DNA of 64,000 nucleotides from Croceicoccus mobilis (GCF_001661965.1 NZ_LYWZ01000020.1:124001-188000), one strand, 5' to 3'; positions 16,090 through 25,488 are shown, counted from the stretch's first letter. Notes: generated by a model from the letters alone, not told the origin. A program made the numbers and translations.

Positions 16090-16850
16090 CCGTCCGCATC
16101 CGCGTCATCCCCTGTCTCGACGTGGCCGAGGGCCGCGTGGTCAAGGGCGTGAATTTCGTCGATCTGATCGATGCGGGCGACCCGGTAGAACAGGCCCGCG
16201 CCTATGATGCGGCAGGCGCGGACGAGCTTTGCTTCCTCGACATTTCCGCCACCCATGAAGGGCGCGGCACGCTGGTCGATATCGTGCGGCGAACGGCTCA
16301 GGTCTGCTTCATGCCGCTGACCGTGGGCGGGGGCGTGCGTTCCGTCGATGATGCGCGCGCATTGCTGCTGGCAGGCGCGGACAAGGTGGCGGTCAATTCC
16401 GCCGCCGTCGCCCGGCCCGAACTGGTGGGCGAGATCGCGGACCGTTTCGGCGCGCAATGCGTGGTCGCCTCGGTCGATGCGCGGCGGGTAGCGGGCGAGG
16501 ACCGCTGGGAAATCTTCACCCACGGCGGGCGCAAGCCGACCGGGATCGACGCGCTGGAACATGCAAAGAAACTCGCCGATCTGGGCGCGGGCGAACTGCT
16601 CGTGACCTCTATGGATGGCGACGGGACGAAGGCGGGCTATGACCTTGCCCTGACCCGCACCATTGCCGATGCAGTATCGGTGCCGGTGATCGCCAGCGGC
16701 GGGGTCGGCAATCTCGACCATCTGGTCGAAGGCGTGACCAAGGGCCATGCCAGCGCCGTGCTTGCCGCATCGATCTTTCACTTTGGCACGCATTCCATTG
16801 CCGAGGCGCATGCCGCCTTACGGGATGCAGGCCTTCCCGCCCGCGCATAG
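16086..16850 (+). CDS. hisF: Imidazole glycerol phosphate synthase, cyclase subunit
   Basis: Pairs with HisH to convert PRFAR and ammonia to imidazole glycerol phosphate and AICAR. 254 residues. The catalytic Asp is in [19 protein letters not shown] near the start; the second is in [10 protein letters not shown]. Phosphate loops [12 protein letters not shown] and [11 protein letters not shown] are present. Relatives often show CVVVAIDA where this protein has CVVASVDA, a conservative change. Overlaps the small membrane protein gene by 4 bases. Confidence 0.97.
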   Translation: MTVRIRVIPCLDVAEGRVVKGVNFVDLIDAGDPVEQARAYDAAGADELCFLDISATHEGRGTLVDIVRRTAQVCFMPLTVGGGVRSVDDARALLLAGADKVAVNSAAVARPELVGEIADRFGAQCVVASVDARRVAGEDRWEIFTHGGRKPTGIDALEHAKKLADLGAGELLVTSMDGDGTKAGYDLALTRTIADAVSVPVIASGGVGNLDHLVEGVTKGHASAVLAASIFHFGTHSIAEAHAALRDAGLPARA

Positions 16851-16861
16851 GATCAAAGATA

Positions 16862-18616
16862 TTGGAAGAAACAGGCGGTAGCGCCGGGATGCTGGTCGAG
16901 GGCTTCGTGCTCCTTGGCTTTGCATTGGGTTTCGTTCTCCTGTTCCGCAGGCTGGGGCTGGGGGCGACGCTGGGCTATCTGCTGGCGGGCGTGGTCGTCG
17001 GGCCGCAGGTTCTGGGTCTGGCGGGCGATGCCGAGGACAAGCTCCATTTTGCAGAGCTTGGCATTACTTTCCTGCTGTTCGTCGTCGGGCTGGAACTGGC
17101 GCCGCAGCGTTTGTGGCGCATGCGCAAGGAAATCTTCGGATTGGGCTTTGCGCAGGTGGGGCTGTGCGCCGTAGCGATCGTGGCGATCGCCGCACTGACG
17201 ACGCGCTTCACCTTTGCCGCCGTGCTGGCGCTGGGTCTGCCGCTGGCGCTGTCTTCCACCGCGCAGGTGCTGCCGATGCTGCAATCGGCGGGCCGCATGA
17301 AAACGCCGTTCGGTGAACGCGCCTTCGCGATCCTGCTGTTTCAGGATCTCTCGATCATTCCGCTCATCACCATCGTCGCCGCGCTAAGCCGCAATCCGGC
17401 GGAGCAAGCGGGACCTCCGGGTTGGCAGCTGGGCCTGATGACGGTGGCTGCTGTCGCCGGGCTGGTGCTGGCAGGCGCGTTCCTGCTGCGCCCCCTGCTC
17501 AAGCTGATCGGCAATCTGGGGGAGCGCGAGATGTTCGTGGTCGCCGGATTGTTCGCGGTGATCGGATCGGCGGCGCTGATGGCATGGCTGGGCCTGTCGA
17601 CCGCATTGGGCGCATTCGTGGCGGGCGTGATGCTGGCCAGCTCGCCATTCCGGCACGAGCTGGAAGCCGATGTGGAGCCCTTCCGCTCCATCCTGCTTGG
17701 TCTGTTCTTCCTGGCCGTGGGCATGGTGCTCGACCTGCAGGCCATTGCGGAGCGCCCTTTCTTCGTGCTGATCGGCGCAGTGCTGCTGATTACGGCCAAG
17801 ACCGGCGTGATCTTCCTCATCGGCCTGATCGCGAAGATGCAGTGGAGGAGCGCGCTGGCGCTGGGCCTGCTGCTGAGCCAGGGCGGCGAATTCGGCTTCG
17901 TCCTGTTCTCCGCCGCTGAACAGGGCCTGTTGATCAGTTCCGAAGCGTCGAGCCTGTTCACCGCCATTGTCACCCTGTCGATGGCGACCACGCCGTTCCT
18001 GATGAAATTCACCGCCAACATCCGCAAGGCGCCCGCAAAAGACGGCGAAGAGCGCGAAGGCCCGGTGAACGAAGGGGCCAGCGCGCTGGTCGTCGGCTAT
18101 GGCCGCTTTGGCCAGACCGTCGCGCAGACGCTTGCCGCCGCCAAGATCGGCCTGACCGTCATCGACAGCGATATCGAACAGATCGACGTCGCCGCCGAAT
18201 TCGGGGCGAAGGTCTATTTCGGCAATGGCACGCGCATGGACCTGCTGCGGCAGGCAGGCGCGGGGGAGGCCGAGGCGATCCTGTTCTGCATTGATGGCGA
18301 CCAGATCGATCACGCATTGTTGACCGAAGTGCACGGCGCATTCCCCAAGGCCGAAATATTCGTGCGCGCCTATGACCGGCGCAGCGTCATCAAGATGAAG
18401 CCCGGCGAAAATGACACCGTCGTGCGCGAGGTTTACGAATCCGCGCTGAAAATGGCGCGGCTGGCGCTGCGCGAACTGGGCGGCAGTGAAAGCAATGTGG
18501 AGGAAGCCGAGGCCGCCTATCGCAAGGCCGACATGGAACGGCTGAAGATGCAGATCGAATCAGGCGATGTCCGGTCGGGCATGGATCATATGTATGTCCC
18601 CGGTTCACACAGTTGA
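16862..18616 (+). CDS. Kef-type K+/H+ antiporter (CPA2 family) with RCK domain
   Basis: A 584-residue inner-membrane protein. About 12 membrane helices fill residues 10-385, including the exchanger motif GLELAPQRLWRMRKE and GLSTALGAFVAGVMLA. A cytoplasmic NAD-binding RCK/TrkA-N domain (ALVVGYGRFGQTVAQTLAAA, then VIDSDIEQID) follows. The architecture matches KefB/KefC antiporters, which export K+ in response to electrophile stress. TTG at 16862 has AGGAT upstream; the ATG at 16889 is an alternative. It lies between hisF and hisE in the same direction. Confidence 0.9.
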   Translation: MEETGGSAGMLVEGFVLLGFALGFVLLFRRLGLGATLGYLLAGVVVGPQVLGLAGDAEDKLHFAELGITFLLFVVGLELAPQRLWRMRKEIFGLGFAQVGLCAVAIVAIAALTTRFTFAAVLALGLPLALSSTAQVLPMLQSAGRMKTPFGERAFAILLFQDLSIIPLITIVAALSRNPAEQAGPPGWQLGLMTVAAVAGLVLAGAFLLRPLLKLIGNLGEREMFVVAGLFAVIGSAALMAWLGLSTALGAFVAGVMLASSPFRHELEADVEPFRSILLGLFFLAVGMVLDLQAIAERPFFVLIGAVLLITAKTGVIFLIGLIAKMQWRSALALGLLLSQGGEFGFVLFSAAEQGLLISSEASSLFTAIVTLSMATTPFLMKFTANIRKAPAKDGEEREGPVNEGASALVVGYGRFGQTVAQTLAAAKIGLTVIDSDIEQIDVAAEFGAKVYFGNGTRMDLLRQAGAGEAEAILFCIDGDQIDHALLTEVHGAFPKAEIFVRAYDRRSVIKMKPGENDTVVREVYESALKMARLALRELGGSESNVEEAEAAYRKADMERLKMQIESGDVRSGMDHMYVPGSHS

Positions 18617-18679
18617 GATGTGGAACGCTGATGCTGTCCGTTGCTATTTCCCCGTCAACTGTCCAGATCCGGTAAGGTG

Positions 18680-19009
18680 ATGACGAAGACCAGCGAAATC
18701 CTGGCGAGCCTTGCCGCCACCATCGAAAGCCGCAAGGGCGGCGACCCGGAAACGAGCTATGTGGCGAAGCTCTTCGACCGCGGCCCCGACTATATCGCCC
18801 GCAAGCTGGGCGAAGAGGCGGTGGAGACCGTCGTCGCCGCTCTCGCCGGAAGTGACGAGGAACTGGTGGGCGAAGCCGCCGATGTGATCTTCCACTTGTG
18901 CGTGCTGCTGTCTGCGCGGGACCTGACGATCGCCGATGCGCTGAACGAACTCGCCCGCCGCGAAGGCATGTCGGGTATCGAGGAAAAGCTGTCGAGGGAG
19001 CCGAAATGA
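18680..19009 (+). CDS. hisE: Phosphoribosyl-ATP diphosphatase
   Basis: Second step of histidine synthesis, hydrolysing PR-ATP to PR-AMP. A 109-residue MazG-like all-alpha protein with the metal-binding acidic motif [18 protein letters not shown] followed by [18 protein letters not shown]. Its partner hisI is not in the window. The ATG at 18680 gives [20 protein letters not shown]. The stop overlaps the start of the HIT gene by ATGA. Confidence 0.95.
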   Translation: MTKTSEILASLAATIESRKGGDPETSYVAKLFDRGPDYIARKLGEEAVETVVAALAGSDEELVGEAADVIFHLCVLLSARDLTIADALNELARREGMSGIEEKLSREPK

Positions 19010-19395
19010 GCCTGACCCCTGTCGATCCGACCAAGCCTTACGATCCCGAAAACATCTTCGCCAAGATCCTGCGCGGCGAGATCCCCTCGACCAAGGTGTA
19101 CGAGGACGAGTGGGCTTATGCCTTCAATGACATCGCGCCGGTCGCGCCGATCCACGTGCTGGTGATCCCGAAGAACGGCTATGTCAGCTGGGACGATTTT
19201 TCCGAAAAGGCCCCGGCAGAGGAAATCGCCGGCTTCATCCGCGCCGTCGGCAAGGTCGCGCGTCAGCTGGGACTGGTGGAGGAAGGCTATCGCCTCATAA
19301 ATAATATCGGCCCCAATGGTGGGCAGATCGTGCCGCATATCCATGTCCATCTGATGGGCGGAAGGGTGATGGGGCCGATGTTGACGCCGGAATAA
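19006..19395 (+). CDS. HIT family nucleotide-binding protein
   Basis: A 129-residue HINT-branch histidine triad protein, likely a purine nucleoside phosphoramidase or hydrolase. It has [19 protein letters not shown] at the start and the catalytic triad HIHVHLMGG near the C-terminus. It overlaps hisE by 4 bases. The hisE-HIT pairing recurs in alphaproteobacteria and may reflect nucleotide by-product handling, which is inference. Confidence 0.94.
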   Translation: MSLTPVDPTKPYDPENIFAKILRGEIPSTKVYEDEWAYAFNDIAPVAPIHVLVIPKNGYVSWDDFSEKAPAEEIAGFIRAVGKVARQLGLVEEGYRLINNIGPNGGQIVPHIHVHLMGGRVMGPMLTPE

Positions 19396-19540
19396 CCGGC
19401 TAAACTTTTGCGTCCCTTTTCGGGAACCGCGTTCCAGGCTGGGGACAATATCGCTTATTCACCGTCAATCCGTGCTGCGGGCGCGATATTCGGTGGTTTT
19501 CCGCGGGAACCCGGCTTGTGCGACGAATCGCGGCTCGTCT

Positions 19541-20074
19541 ATGACGCCCGCACCCATGAGCCCGGACGAACCCTCGCCTCTCGCCCCGACAGACGACTTG
19601 CCCCGGCCTGCCGGAGGATCAATCCTGCGCGGCGTGCATTATTACGCGGTGCGAGCCTATTTCGAAGATACCGACCTGTCGGGCGTCGTCTATCACGCCA
19701 ATTACCTGCGCTGGTTCGAACGCGCGCGGTCGGATCTGCTGCGCCTGCTCGATATCGATCAGCGCGCCGCGCATGAGGCGGGCGAGGGCGCCTATGCCGT
19801 CACCGACCTCAATATCCGCTATGCCGCCCCGGCGAAGCTGGATGACGAGGTGCTGATCGAAACCCGCAGCGTGCAGATAGGTAAGGCATCCTGCCGCCTC
19901 AACCAGCGGGCGTTTCGCGATGGCGGTCTGCTGGCCGAAATGGATGTGCGCGTCGGTTTCGTATCGCCCGATGGCCGCCCGCGCCGCCAGCCCGCCGCAT
20001 GGGTGGATGCATTCAACACACTTTCATCTGCCGCAGGGCATGACGCCCCGGCAACCGCAATTGGAAAAGCCTGA
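19541..20074 (+). CDS. ybgC: Tol-Pal-associated acyl-CoA thioesterase
   Basis: A hotdog-fold thioesterase of the YbgC/4-hydroxybenzoyl-CoA family. The active-site motif YFEDTDLSGVVYHANYLRWF, with Asp near Tyr-His, is intact. The N-terminal 30 residues are a Pro-rich extension not usual in the family. ATGs at 19541 and 19556 are both possible. It opens the tol-pal block, seven bases before tolQ, as in most proteobacteria; its exact role in envelope maintenance is unclear. Confidence 0.92.
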   Translation: MTPAPMSPDEPSPLAPTDDLPRPAGGSILRGVHYYAVRAYFEDTDLSGVVYHANYLRWFERARSDLLRLLDIDQRAAHEAGEGAYAVTDLNIRYAAPAKLDDEVLIETRSVQIGKASCRLNQRAFRDGGLLAEMDVRVGFVSPDGRPRRQPAAWVDAFNTLSSAAGHDAPATAIGKA

Positions 20075-20080
20075 GACACG

Positions 20081-20809
20081 ATGACCGCCACCGCCACAAT
20101 CTCGCTTCTCGCGGCCGCCATACCGCCTTCGACCGCCACGGCAGCGCCGACGCATCTCGATCCGCTGCAGCTGTTCCTCGATGCCGATATCGTCGTGCAG
20201 ATCGTGATGCTGGGCCTGATCCTCGCCTCGGTCTGGGTGTGGGCGATCATCGTCTCGTTCTCGATGAAGGTGGGCAAGCTGGATTCGAAGAACCGCCATT
20301 TCGAAAAGAATTTCTGGCGCAGCGACAATCCCGATGCGCTGATCGCCAGCATCGACGGTGAACTTCCCTCACGCAACGTGGCAGAGGCGGGGCTGGCCGA
20401 ATGGCGCGCATCGACTGAAAAGGGCGTGGCCGATCGCGACGGCGCGCGCAGCCGCATCAGCCAGGCGATGGACGCCGCGGTCACGCTGGAAAGCGACCGT
20501 CTGGCAGCGCGGCTCAACTTTCTTGCCACGGTCGGTTCGGTCGCACCCTTCGTCGGCCTGTTCGGCACGGTGTGGGGGATCATGAACAGCTTTTTCCAGA
20601 TCGGCGCGCAGTCGAACACTTCGCTCGCCGTGGTGGCACCGGGCATTTCGGAGGCCTTGTTCGCCACCGCCATCGGCCTGTTCGCCGCGATCCCGGCGGT
20701 CATCGCGTACAACCGTTTTTCCTTCCGCGTGAACAGTTTCGAGACGAAGCTCTATCGCTTCGCCGACAAGCTCAACGCATCGCTCAGCCGCGAACTGGAG
20801 CGGATGTAA
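20081..20809 (+). CDS. tolQ: Tol-Pal system inner-membrane proton channel subunit TolQ
   Basis: A 242-residue MotA/TolQ/ExbB protein with three predicted membrane helices at about 35-57, 140-160 and 178-200. Signature regions are LNFLATVGSVAPFVGLFGTV and VVAPGISEALFATAIGLFAA. With TolR it uses the proton motive force to energise TolA and keep the outer membrane tethered during division. The N-terminus is extended and Ala/Thr rich. The tolR start follows 3 bases after the stop. Confidence 0.96.
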   Translation: MTATATISLLAAAIPPSTATAAPTHLDPLQLFLDADIVVQIVMLGLILASVWVWAIIVSFSMKVGKLDSKNRHFEKNFWRSDNPDALIASIDGELPSRNVAEAGLAEWRASTEKGVADRDGARSRISQAMDAAVTLESDRLAARLNFLATVGSVAPFVGLFGTVWGIMNSFFQIGAQSNTSLAVVAPGISEALFATAIGLFAAIPAVIAYNRFSFRVNSFETKLYRFADKLNASLSRELERM

Positions 20810-20812
20810 GGG

Positions 20813-21268
20813 ATGGGCGCGAAGCTTTCCTCTGCAGGCGGCGGGCGTGGGCGGCGGGGCCGTGGCGGCCGTTCGCCCATGGCCGAAATCAATGTCACGC
20901 CGATGGTCGACGTGATGCTGGTACTGCTGATCATCTTCATGGTCGCCGCACCGCTGATGGTCGCTGGCGTTCCCGTAGACCTGCCTGACAGCCAGGCCGA
21001 TTCGCTTGAGAACGAGGACCGCCAGATCAGCGTCTCGCTCGACGAACAGGGCCTGATCTATATTGGTGAGGAACGCGTGCCCGCAGGGGCCTTCATCGAG
21101 CGGCTGGGCGCGATTTCGCCCCCCGGTTCGGTCAATGCCCCGCCGGTCGTGCTGCGCGCGGACAGGGCGCTGGATTATGGCCGCGTCGTCGCTGTTATGG
21201 GCGCGCTTAATGCTGCGGGCTTCCGCCAGATTTCGCTGGTCACCCACGGTTCATCGGAAAGCCCATAG
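20813..21268 (+). CDS. tolR: Tol-Pal system protein TolR
   Basis: A 151-residue ExbD/TolR protein. A basic Gly/Arg start (GGGRGRRGRGGRSP) is followed by MAEINVTPMVDVMLVLLIIF, whose Asp is the proton-coupling residue in the single membrane helix. The periplasmic domain follows (VPVDLPDSQADSL onward to RADRALDYGRVVAVMGALN). It partners TolQ and TolA. It lies 3 bases after tolQ and 3 bases before the tolA-like gene. Confidence 0.96.
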   Translation: MGAKLSSAGGGRGRRGRGGRSPMAEINVTPMVDVMLVLLIIFMVAAPLMVAGVPVDLPDSQADSLENEDRQISVSLDEQGLIYIGEERVPAGAFIERLGAISPPGSVNAPPVVLRADRALDYGRVVAVMGALNAAGFRQISLVTHGSSESP

Positions 21269-21271
21269 CCC

Positions 21272-22108
21272 ATGGCATCCATGCGCGCAGTCGCCACGCC
21301 TTATCCCGACACCGCCGACACGTCCGCTTTCGGGCGTGAAGAGCGCTGGGGGCTGGGCGTTGCGATCGCGGCCCATGTCGTGCTGGTGGCGGGGCTGCTG
21401 ATCTTTGACGGGCAGTCGACCCCGATCAAGCCGCCCGAGCGGATCGCGGTCACGGTCTCCGACAATATCGCGCTTGAATCGGTGTCGCCCAACCCGATGG
21501 CCGACCCTGCGCCGTCCGTGGGCGCGGAGATCGGGGAAGTCACGCCGCCTGCCGAACAGGTGACCGCGCCGCAAGCGACGCCAAGCCCGCTGGCGCAGCC
21601 TGCGCCCGCACCCACGCCCCGCCCGTCGCCGACCCCTGCGCCCAAGGCCGCGCCGAAACCGACCCCGCCCAAGCCGACGCCCGCGAAGCCTGCCGACCGC
21701 GAGCCGGCGAAATCGCAGGGCAGCCGTCTTGGTTCGGACTTCCTTGCGGGCACTGGCGGGACGGGGTCCGATAACGATCAGCCTGCCGAAAAGGCGGGGC
21801 CGGAGGTCGCATCGAGCCTGGTGAGCGCGATCAGCCGCCAGCTTCGCCCGCATTGGACCGCGCCGCAAGGCGTCGATACGGACAAGCTGGTCACGATCGT
21901 CGAATGGCAGATGAACCGCGACGGTTCGCTTCGGGGCAGGCCGGTCATCGTGTCCCAGTCCGGTGTGACCGACGCGAACGCAGCCCAGAAGGGGCGGCAT
22001 GCCGAATTGGCCATCCGGGCGATTCAGCTCGCCGCGCCGTTCGATTTGCCAGATCAATATTATGACAGCTGGAAGCGCGCACGTTTCAGCTTTGACCGGA
22101 GACTTTGA
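21272..22108 (+). CDS. tolA: TolA-like energy-transducing protein
   Basis: A 278-residue bridge protein. One N-terminal membrane anchor (WGLGVAIAAHVVLVAGLLIF) is followed by a Pro/Ala/Lys-rich extended region (about residues 90-155) and a small C-terminal TolA/TonB-like domain from about residue 180 (VSAISRQLRPHWTAPQG to YYDSWKRARFSFD). It should couple TolQR to Pal/TolB across the periplasm. The Pro-rich stalk differs from the long Ala/Lys helix of enterobacterial TolA, as is usual for sphingomonads. Its TGA lies just before the tolB start. Confidence 0.9.
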   Translation: MASMRAVATPYPDTADTSAFGREERWGLGVAIAAHVVLVAGLLIFDGQSTPIKPPERIAVTVSDNIALESVSPNPMADPAPSVGAEIGEVTPPAEQVTAPQATPSPLAQPAPAPTPRPSPTPAPKAAPKPTPPKPTPAKPADREPAKSQGSRLGSDFLAGTGGTGSDNDQPAEKAGPEVASSLVSAISRQLRPHWTAPQGVDTDKLVTIVEWQMNRDGSLRGRPVIVSQSGVTDANAAQKGRHAELAIRAIQLAAPFDLPDQYYDSWKRARFSFDRRL

Positions 22109-22110
22109 GG

Positions 22111-23460
22111 ATGTTGAAAACGCTATCCAAAGCCACGATGACTATCGTGCTCGTCGCCTTGGCGAGCCCCGCTTTGGCACAGGACGATGGCGTGCTGGTC
22201 GGTACTGTCACCGACGAAAGCGAGTGGCAGGACCTAGGCATCGCGATCCCCGCGTTCCCGACCGATGTCGAACAGCCGACCCCCGCATCGCCGCAGACGA
22301 CGACGAAGCTTGGCGTCGAACTCGCCCGCGTGATCACCGCCGATCTCAAGAACAACGGCTTGTTCCGCCCCGTCGGCCCGGATGCCCTGCCCAAGATCAC
22401 TTTCCCCGAAGCGACCAACCCGCAATTCGCGCGCTGGAGCCCGCTTGGCACCGACATGCTGGTGCACGGTTTCGTGAAGGCGGCAGCCAACAACCAGCTG
22501 ACGGTGGGCTGCTATCTCTATGACGTACAGCTGGGCAGCGAACTGGTGCGCGAAGGCTATGTTGTCTCGCCTGCCGACTGGCGCCGCGCCGCGCATAAAT
22601 GCGCCGACATGATCTATTCGCGCCTGTCGGGCGAAGACCCGTTCTTCGACAGCCGCATCGCCTATATCGCCGAGACGGGGCCCAAGGGTAACCGCCGCAA
22701 GCGTCTGGCCATCATGGATTCGGATGGCGCGAACCATCGCTTCATCACCAGCGGCTCGTCCTCGGCGCTGACGCCGCGCTATTCGCCCGATTATTCGAAG
22801 ATCGCCTATCTGTCCTACAGCGACGGCAATCCGCGCATCTATGTCTATGACATCGCATCGGGCCGCCAGCATCTCGTGACCGAAAGCAAGAGTCCGACCT
22901 TTGCCCCGCGCTGGTCGCCTGATGGCCGCTACATCCTCTATTCCATGGCGGTTTCGGGCAATACGGATATCTATCGCGTGTCTTCGGCAGGTGGCGGCAC
23001 GCCGGTCAAGCTGACCAGCAGTCCGGGCATCGACATCGGCGGATCGTACTCGCCCGATGGCAGGCGGATCACGTTTGAATCCGACCGTTCGGGCAGTCAG
23101 CAGATCTATGTGATGAACGCCGACGGTTCCGACCAGCACCGCATCAGCTTTTTCGGCGGCCGCGCGGCGACGCCCGAATGGAGCCCGCGCGGCGACCAGA
23201 TCGCCTTTACCCATATTGCCGGCGACCTGCGTGTCGCGGTGATGAGCCCGAATGGCCGCAATATGCGCCATTTGACCAATAGCTGGCAGGACGAGGCTCC
23301 GACCTGGAGCCCGAATGGCCGCATCGTCCAGTTCTTCCGCACGGAACGGAATACTGGCAAAACCAGCCTGTGGCAGGTCGACCTGACCGGAAGCCATTTG
23401 CGCAAGCTGGAAACCCCCGAGGACGCATCCGACCCCGCTTGGGGACCGGTTCTGCCCTAA
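22111..23460 (+). CDS. tolB: Tol-Pal system periplasmic beta-propeller protein
   Basis: A 449-residue TolB with a Sec signal peptide (MTIVLVALASPALAQ). An N-terminal domain (about 25-170) precedes a six-bladed propeller with the repeated pattern SPDYSKIAYLSYSDGNPRIY, RYILYSMAVSGNTDIY, RRITFESDRSGSQQIY. It binds Pal and TolA. ATG 22111 is preferred over an overlapping TTG at 22105; GGAGA lies 8 bases upstream. About 110 bases separate it from pal. Confidence 0.96.
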   Translation: MLKTLSKATMTIVLVALASPALAQDDGVLVGTVTDESEWQDLGIAIPAFPTDVEQPTPASPQTTTKLGVELARVITADLKNNGLFRPVGPDALPKITFPEATNPQFARWSPLGTDMLVHGFVKAAANNQLTVGCYLYDVQLGSELVREGYVVSPADWRRAAHKCADMIYSRLSGEDPFFDSRIAYIAETGPKGNRRKRLAIMDSDGANHRFITSGSSSALTPRYSPDYSKIAYLSYSDGNPRIYVYDIASGRQHLVTESKSPTFAPRWSPDGRYILYSMAVSGNTDIYRVSSAGGGTPVKLTSSPGIDIGGSYSPDGRRITFESDRSGSQQIYVMNADGSDQHRISFFGGRAATPEWSPRGDQIAFTHIAGDLRVAVMSPNGRNMRHLTNSWQDEAPTWSPNGRIVQFFRTERNTGKTSLWQVDLTGSHLRKLETPEDASDPAWGPVLP

Positions 23461-23570
23461 CTGCGTTGTCCTGTTAATGCCGCGTGCCAATCGGGTCGCA
23501 CACGCGGTGAAATCGTAACCCGAAACCGGCGGGCGTCCTGCCCGTCGGCGTCTTTGAAGGAGCCGTTGTA

Positions 23571-24083
23571 ATGCCCCTTATGAACCGCCAGTCCGTTGTC
23601 CTCCTCATGGCCGCCAGCACGCTCGCGCTGGGTGCCTGTAAGTCGACCCCCGACGAACTTCCCCCCGAACCGACCAGCACGCCGACCCCGGCGCCGACGC
23701 CCGCGCCCTCCGGCCCGGTTCCCGGCAGCCAGGAAGACTTCATCGCTTCGGTTTCGTCGGACCGCGTCTATTTCGACACCGATGAATACAGCATCGACAG
23801 CGCCGACATGGCGATCCTGCAGAGCCAGGCGCAGTGGCTGATGCAGTATCCGAACAAGCAGGTTACCATCGAGGGTCATGCCGACGAACGCGGCACCCGC
23901 GAATATAACCTCGCGCTGGGCGAACGCCGCGCCAATGCCGCCAAGAACTACCTGGTCGGGCTTGGCATTCCGGCTGGCCGCATCTCGGTCGTGAGCTATG
24001 GCAAGGAACGCCCGGTCGCGCTTGGCTCGAACGAAGCTGCATGGGCGCAGAACCGCCGTGCGGTGACCGTGACGATCCAGTAA
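23571..24083 (+). CDS. pal: Peptidoglycan-associated lipoprotein Pal
   Basis: A 170-residue outer-membrane lipoprotein. The lipobox LGAC places the acylated cysteine at position 23; a short Pro/Thr linker follows, then the OmpA-like domain (VYFDTDEYSIDSADMAIL, VTIEGHADERGTREYNLALG) that binds meso-diaminopimelate in peptidoglycan. GGAG lies about 10 bases before the ATG. It closes the tol-pal block. Confidence 0.97.
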   Translation: MPLMNRQSVVLLMAASTLALGACKSTPDELPPEPTSTPTPAPTPAPSGPVPGSQEDFIASVSSDRVYFDTDEYSIDSADMAILQSQAQWLMQYPNKQVTIEGHADERGTREYNLALGERRANAAKNYLVGLGIPAGRISVVSYGKERPVALGSNEAAWAQNRRAVTVTIQ

Positions 24084-24176
24084 TCGAACTGTCCACGTGT
24101 GAAAGGGGCGGCCCGTCGCGGTCGCCCCGATCACCCCTCGACCCTGTCGTCATATACCTGTATCGCCCGTTAGCTG

Positions 24177-24722
24177 ATGGCCCGTTCCAAGAGATCCGTT
24201 GACTGGGGTTTTCCCCGCTGGCGCGGCTATGAAGCCGGACGCGAAGCGCAGACCGTGCGCCTGTGCGATCGTCACGGGTGCGAGGAGCCGGGCGATTGCC
24301 CCGCACCGAAATCGCCCAACAGCCCGGAACGCTGGTATTTCTGCCAGGCCCATGCCGCCGAATATAACAAGGGCTGGGACTATTTCGCAGGTCTGGACAA
24401 GGAAGAGGCGGCGGCCCGCGCGGCATCCGAAAATTCGACCAATGCCGGGTATCAGCAGTCCGCCCATTACGGCTGGACGGGATCGGGCGATGGTTCGCGG
24501 TCGAAGGACGAGATCAACGCTCTGGACGTGCTCGATCTTGAATATGACGTCGATTTCGCGACCATCAAGAAAGCATGGCGCAACAAGGCCAAGGTCGTGC
24601 ACCCCGATGTGAAACCGGGCGACGAAGAGGCAGCCAAGGAGTTCCACAAGCTCCAGCTCGCCTATGAAGTGCTGCGCGCGGCGGAGGAACGCCGCACATG
24701 GCAAGGTTACCCTGAAGGCTGA
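24177..24722 (+). CDS. J-domain protein
   Basis: A 181-residue protein with a C-terminal DnaJ domain (about residues 117-178) and the catalytic VVHPDVKPGDE loop (HPD intact), so it should stimulate an Hsp70. The N-terminal half has three Cys residues (RLCDRHGCEEPGDC, then YFCQAHAAEYN), perhaps metal binding, and is followed by a linker. J-domain proteins with this N-terminal region are common in alphaproteobacteria; the client is unknown. ATG at 24177. Confidence 0.88.
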   Translation: MARSKRSVDWGFPRWRGYEAGREAQTVRLCDRHGCEEPGDCPAPKSPNSPERWYFCQAHAAEYNKGWDYFAGLDKEEAAARAASENSTNAGYQQSAHYGWTGSGDGSRSKDEINALDVLDLEYDVDFATIKKAWRNKAKVVHPDVKPGDEEAAKEFHKLQLAYEVLRAAEERRTWQGYPEG

Positions 24723-24756
24723 GCTTCAGGCCAGTCTTCAGGCCGGTCTTCAGGCC
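24711..24756. repeat. CTTCAGGCC repeats, period 12, at a convergent gene end
   Basis: Three copies of CTTCAGGCC start at 24724, 24736 and 24748. CCTGAAG at 24711-24717 is complementary to each, giving a CCTGAAG-GCTGAG-CTTCAGG hairpin option. The array spans the stop codons of the J-domain gene and the convergent TPR-like gene. Confidence 0.55.
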
Positions 24757-25415
24757 TCTGGGGCAGGTCCCAGATTATCCTCATCCCACATTCCCGCGAT
24801 CACCAGCAGCCGGTCATGGACCGGGCTGGGCGGGCGCGGCGCGGCGCCAAGGCAGGGCAGGCCGGGCGCGTTATCATCGGCCACCGACAATTCGAGAGCT
24901 TCCCGTGCGCATGCGGCAGCGCGGTCGCGTTCGCCCTGCTGCCAGCAGATAAAAGCACGCGCGGCACTGGCGGCAAAGCCCACGAAGGGATGGCCTAGCT
25001 GCGCCATCGCGCGTTCGTCCAGATGGTCGAGCCATGCAAGGGCGCGCGCATACCGGCTTTCATCGCGCAGCAGCCCCACGGCTGAACAGTAATCGGTGAT
25101 CGCGGCAATGGCGGTGAATTCGCCCCCCACCTCGATTGCGCGTTCGAAGCAGGCGAACATCGCCGGGAAATCGCCCGCGCGGAAATGAATCATCGCCTGC
25201 GCGTGCAGGGCAGGGACGATCTCGTCCTCATAGGCGGCCGCGGCGATCTGCTCGTCATAAAGCTTTATCGCGTCTTCCGGGAAATGTTCGGCAATGGCCC
25301 CGGCTTTCTGGCCAAGGTAAAAGGCGCGATCGTCGCGGGCGCGCGAAAGCCGCAGCCGGAAATCGGCCTGCGCGCGTGCGTCCCACTCGCGATTATTGAA
25401 CCAGTCACAATGCAT
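24750..25415 (-). CDS. Helical-repeat (TPR-like) protein, unknown
   Basis: A 221-residue cytosolic protein made of paired helices with TPR-like spacing: ALHAQAMIHFRAGDFPAMFA followed by CFERAIEV, and AASAARAFICWQQGERDRAA followed by ACAREALELS. No signal peptide or catalytic motif is visible. Such scaffolds bind other proteins, but no partner is suggested by the neighbourhood (J-domain gene convergent, infC downstream on the same strand). Start ATG at 25415. Confidence 0.65.
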   Translation of the reverse strand: MHCDWFNNREWDARAQADFRLRLSRARDDRAFYLGQKAGAIAEHFPEDAIKLYDEQIAAAAYEDEIVPALHAQAMIHFRAGDFPAMFACFERAIEVGGEFTAIAAITDYCSAVGLLRDESRYARALAWLDHLDERAMAQLGHPFVGFAASAARAFICWQQGERDRAAACAREALELSVADDNAPGLPCLGAAPRPPSPVHDRLLVIAGMWDEDNLGPAPEA

Positions 25416-25488
25416 CGCGCCCGGTTTATAGGGCGCGATGCTTTACATTCCGTGACCATGACGCTCAGCCAAGCGTCAGAATGGGAAG

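Noticed and set aside
21272-22108. Calling the tolA-like gene a TonB protein
   Set aside because: It sits between tolR and tolB with 3-base spacings and has the TolA layout, so TolA is the better name.
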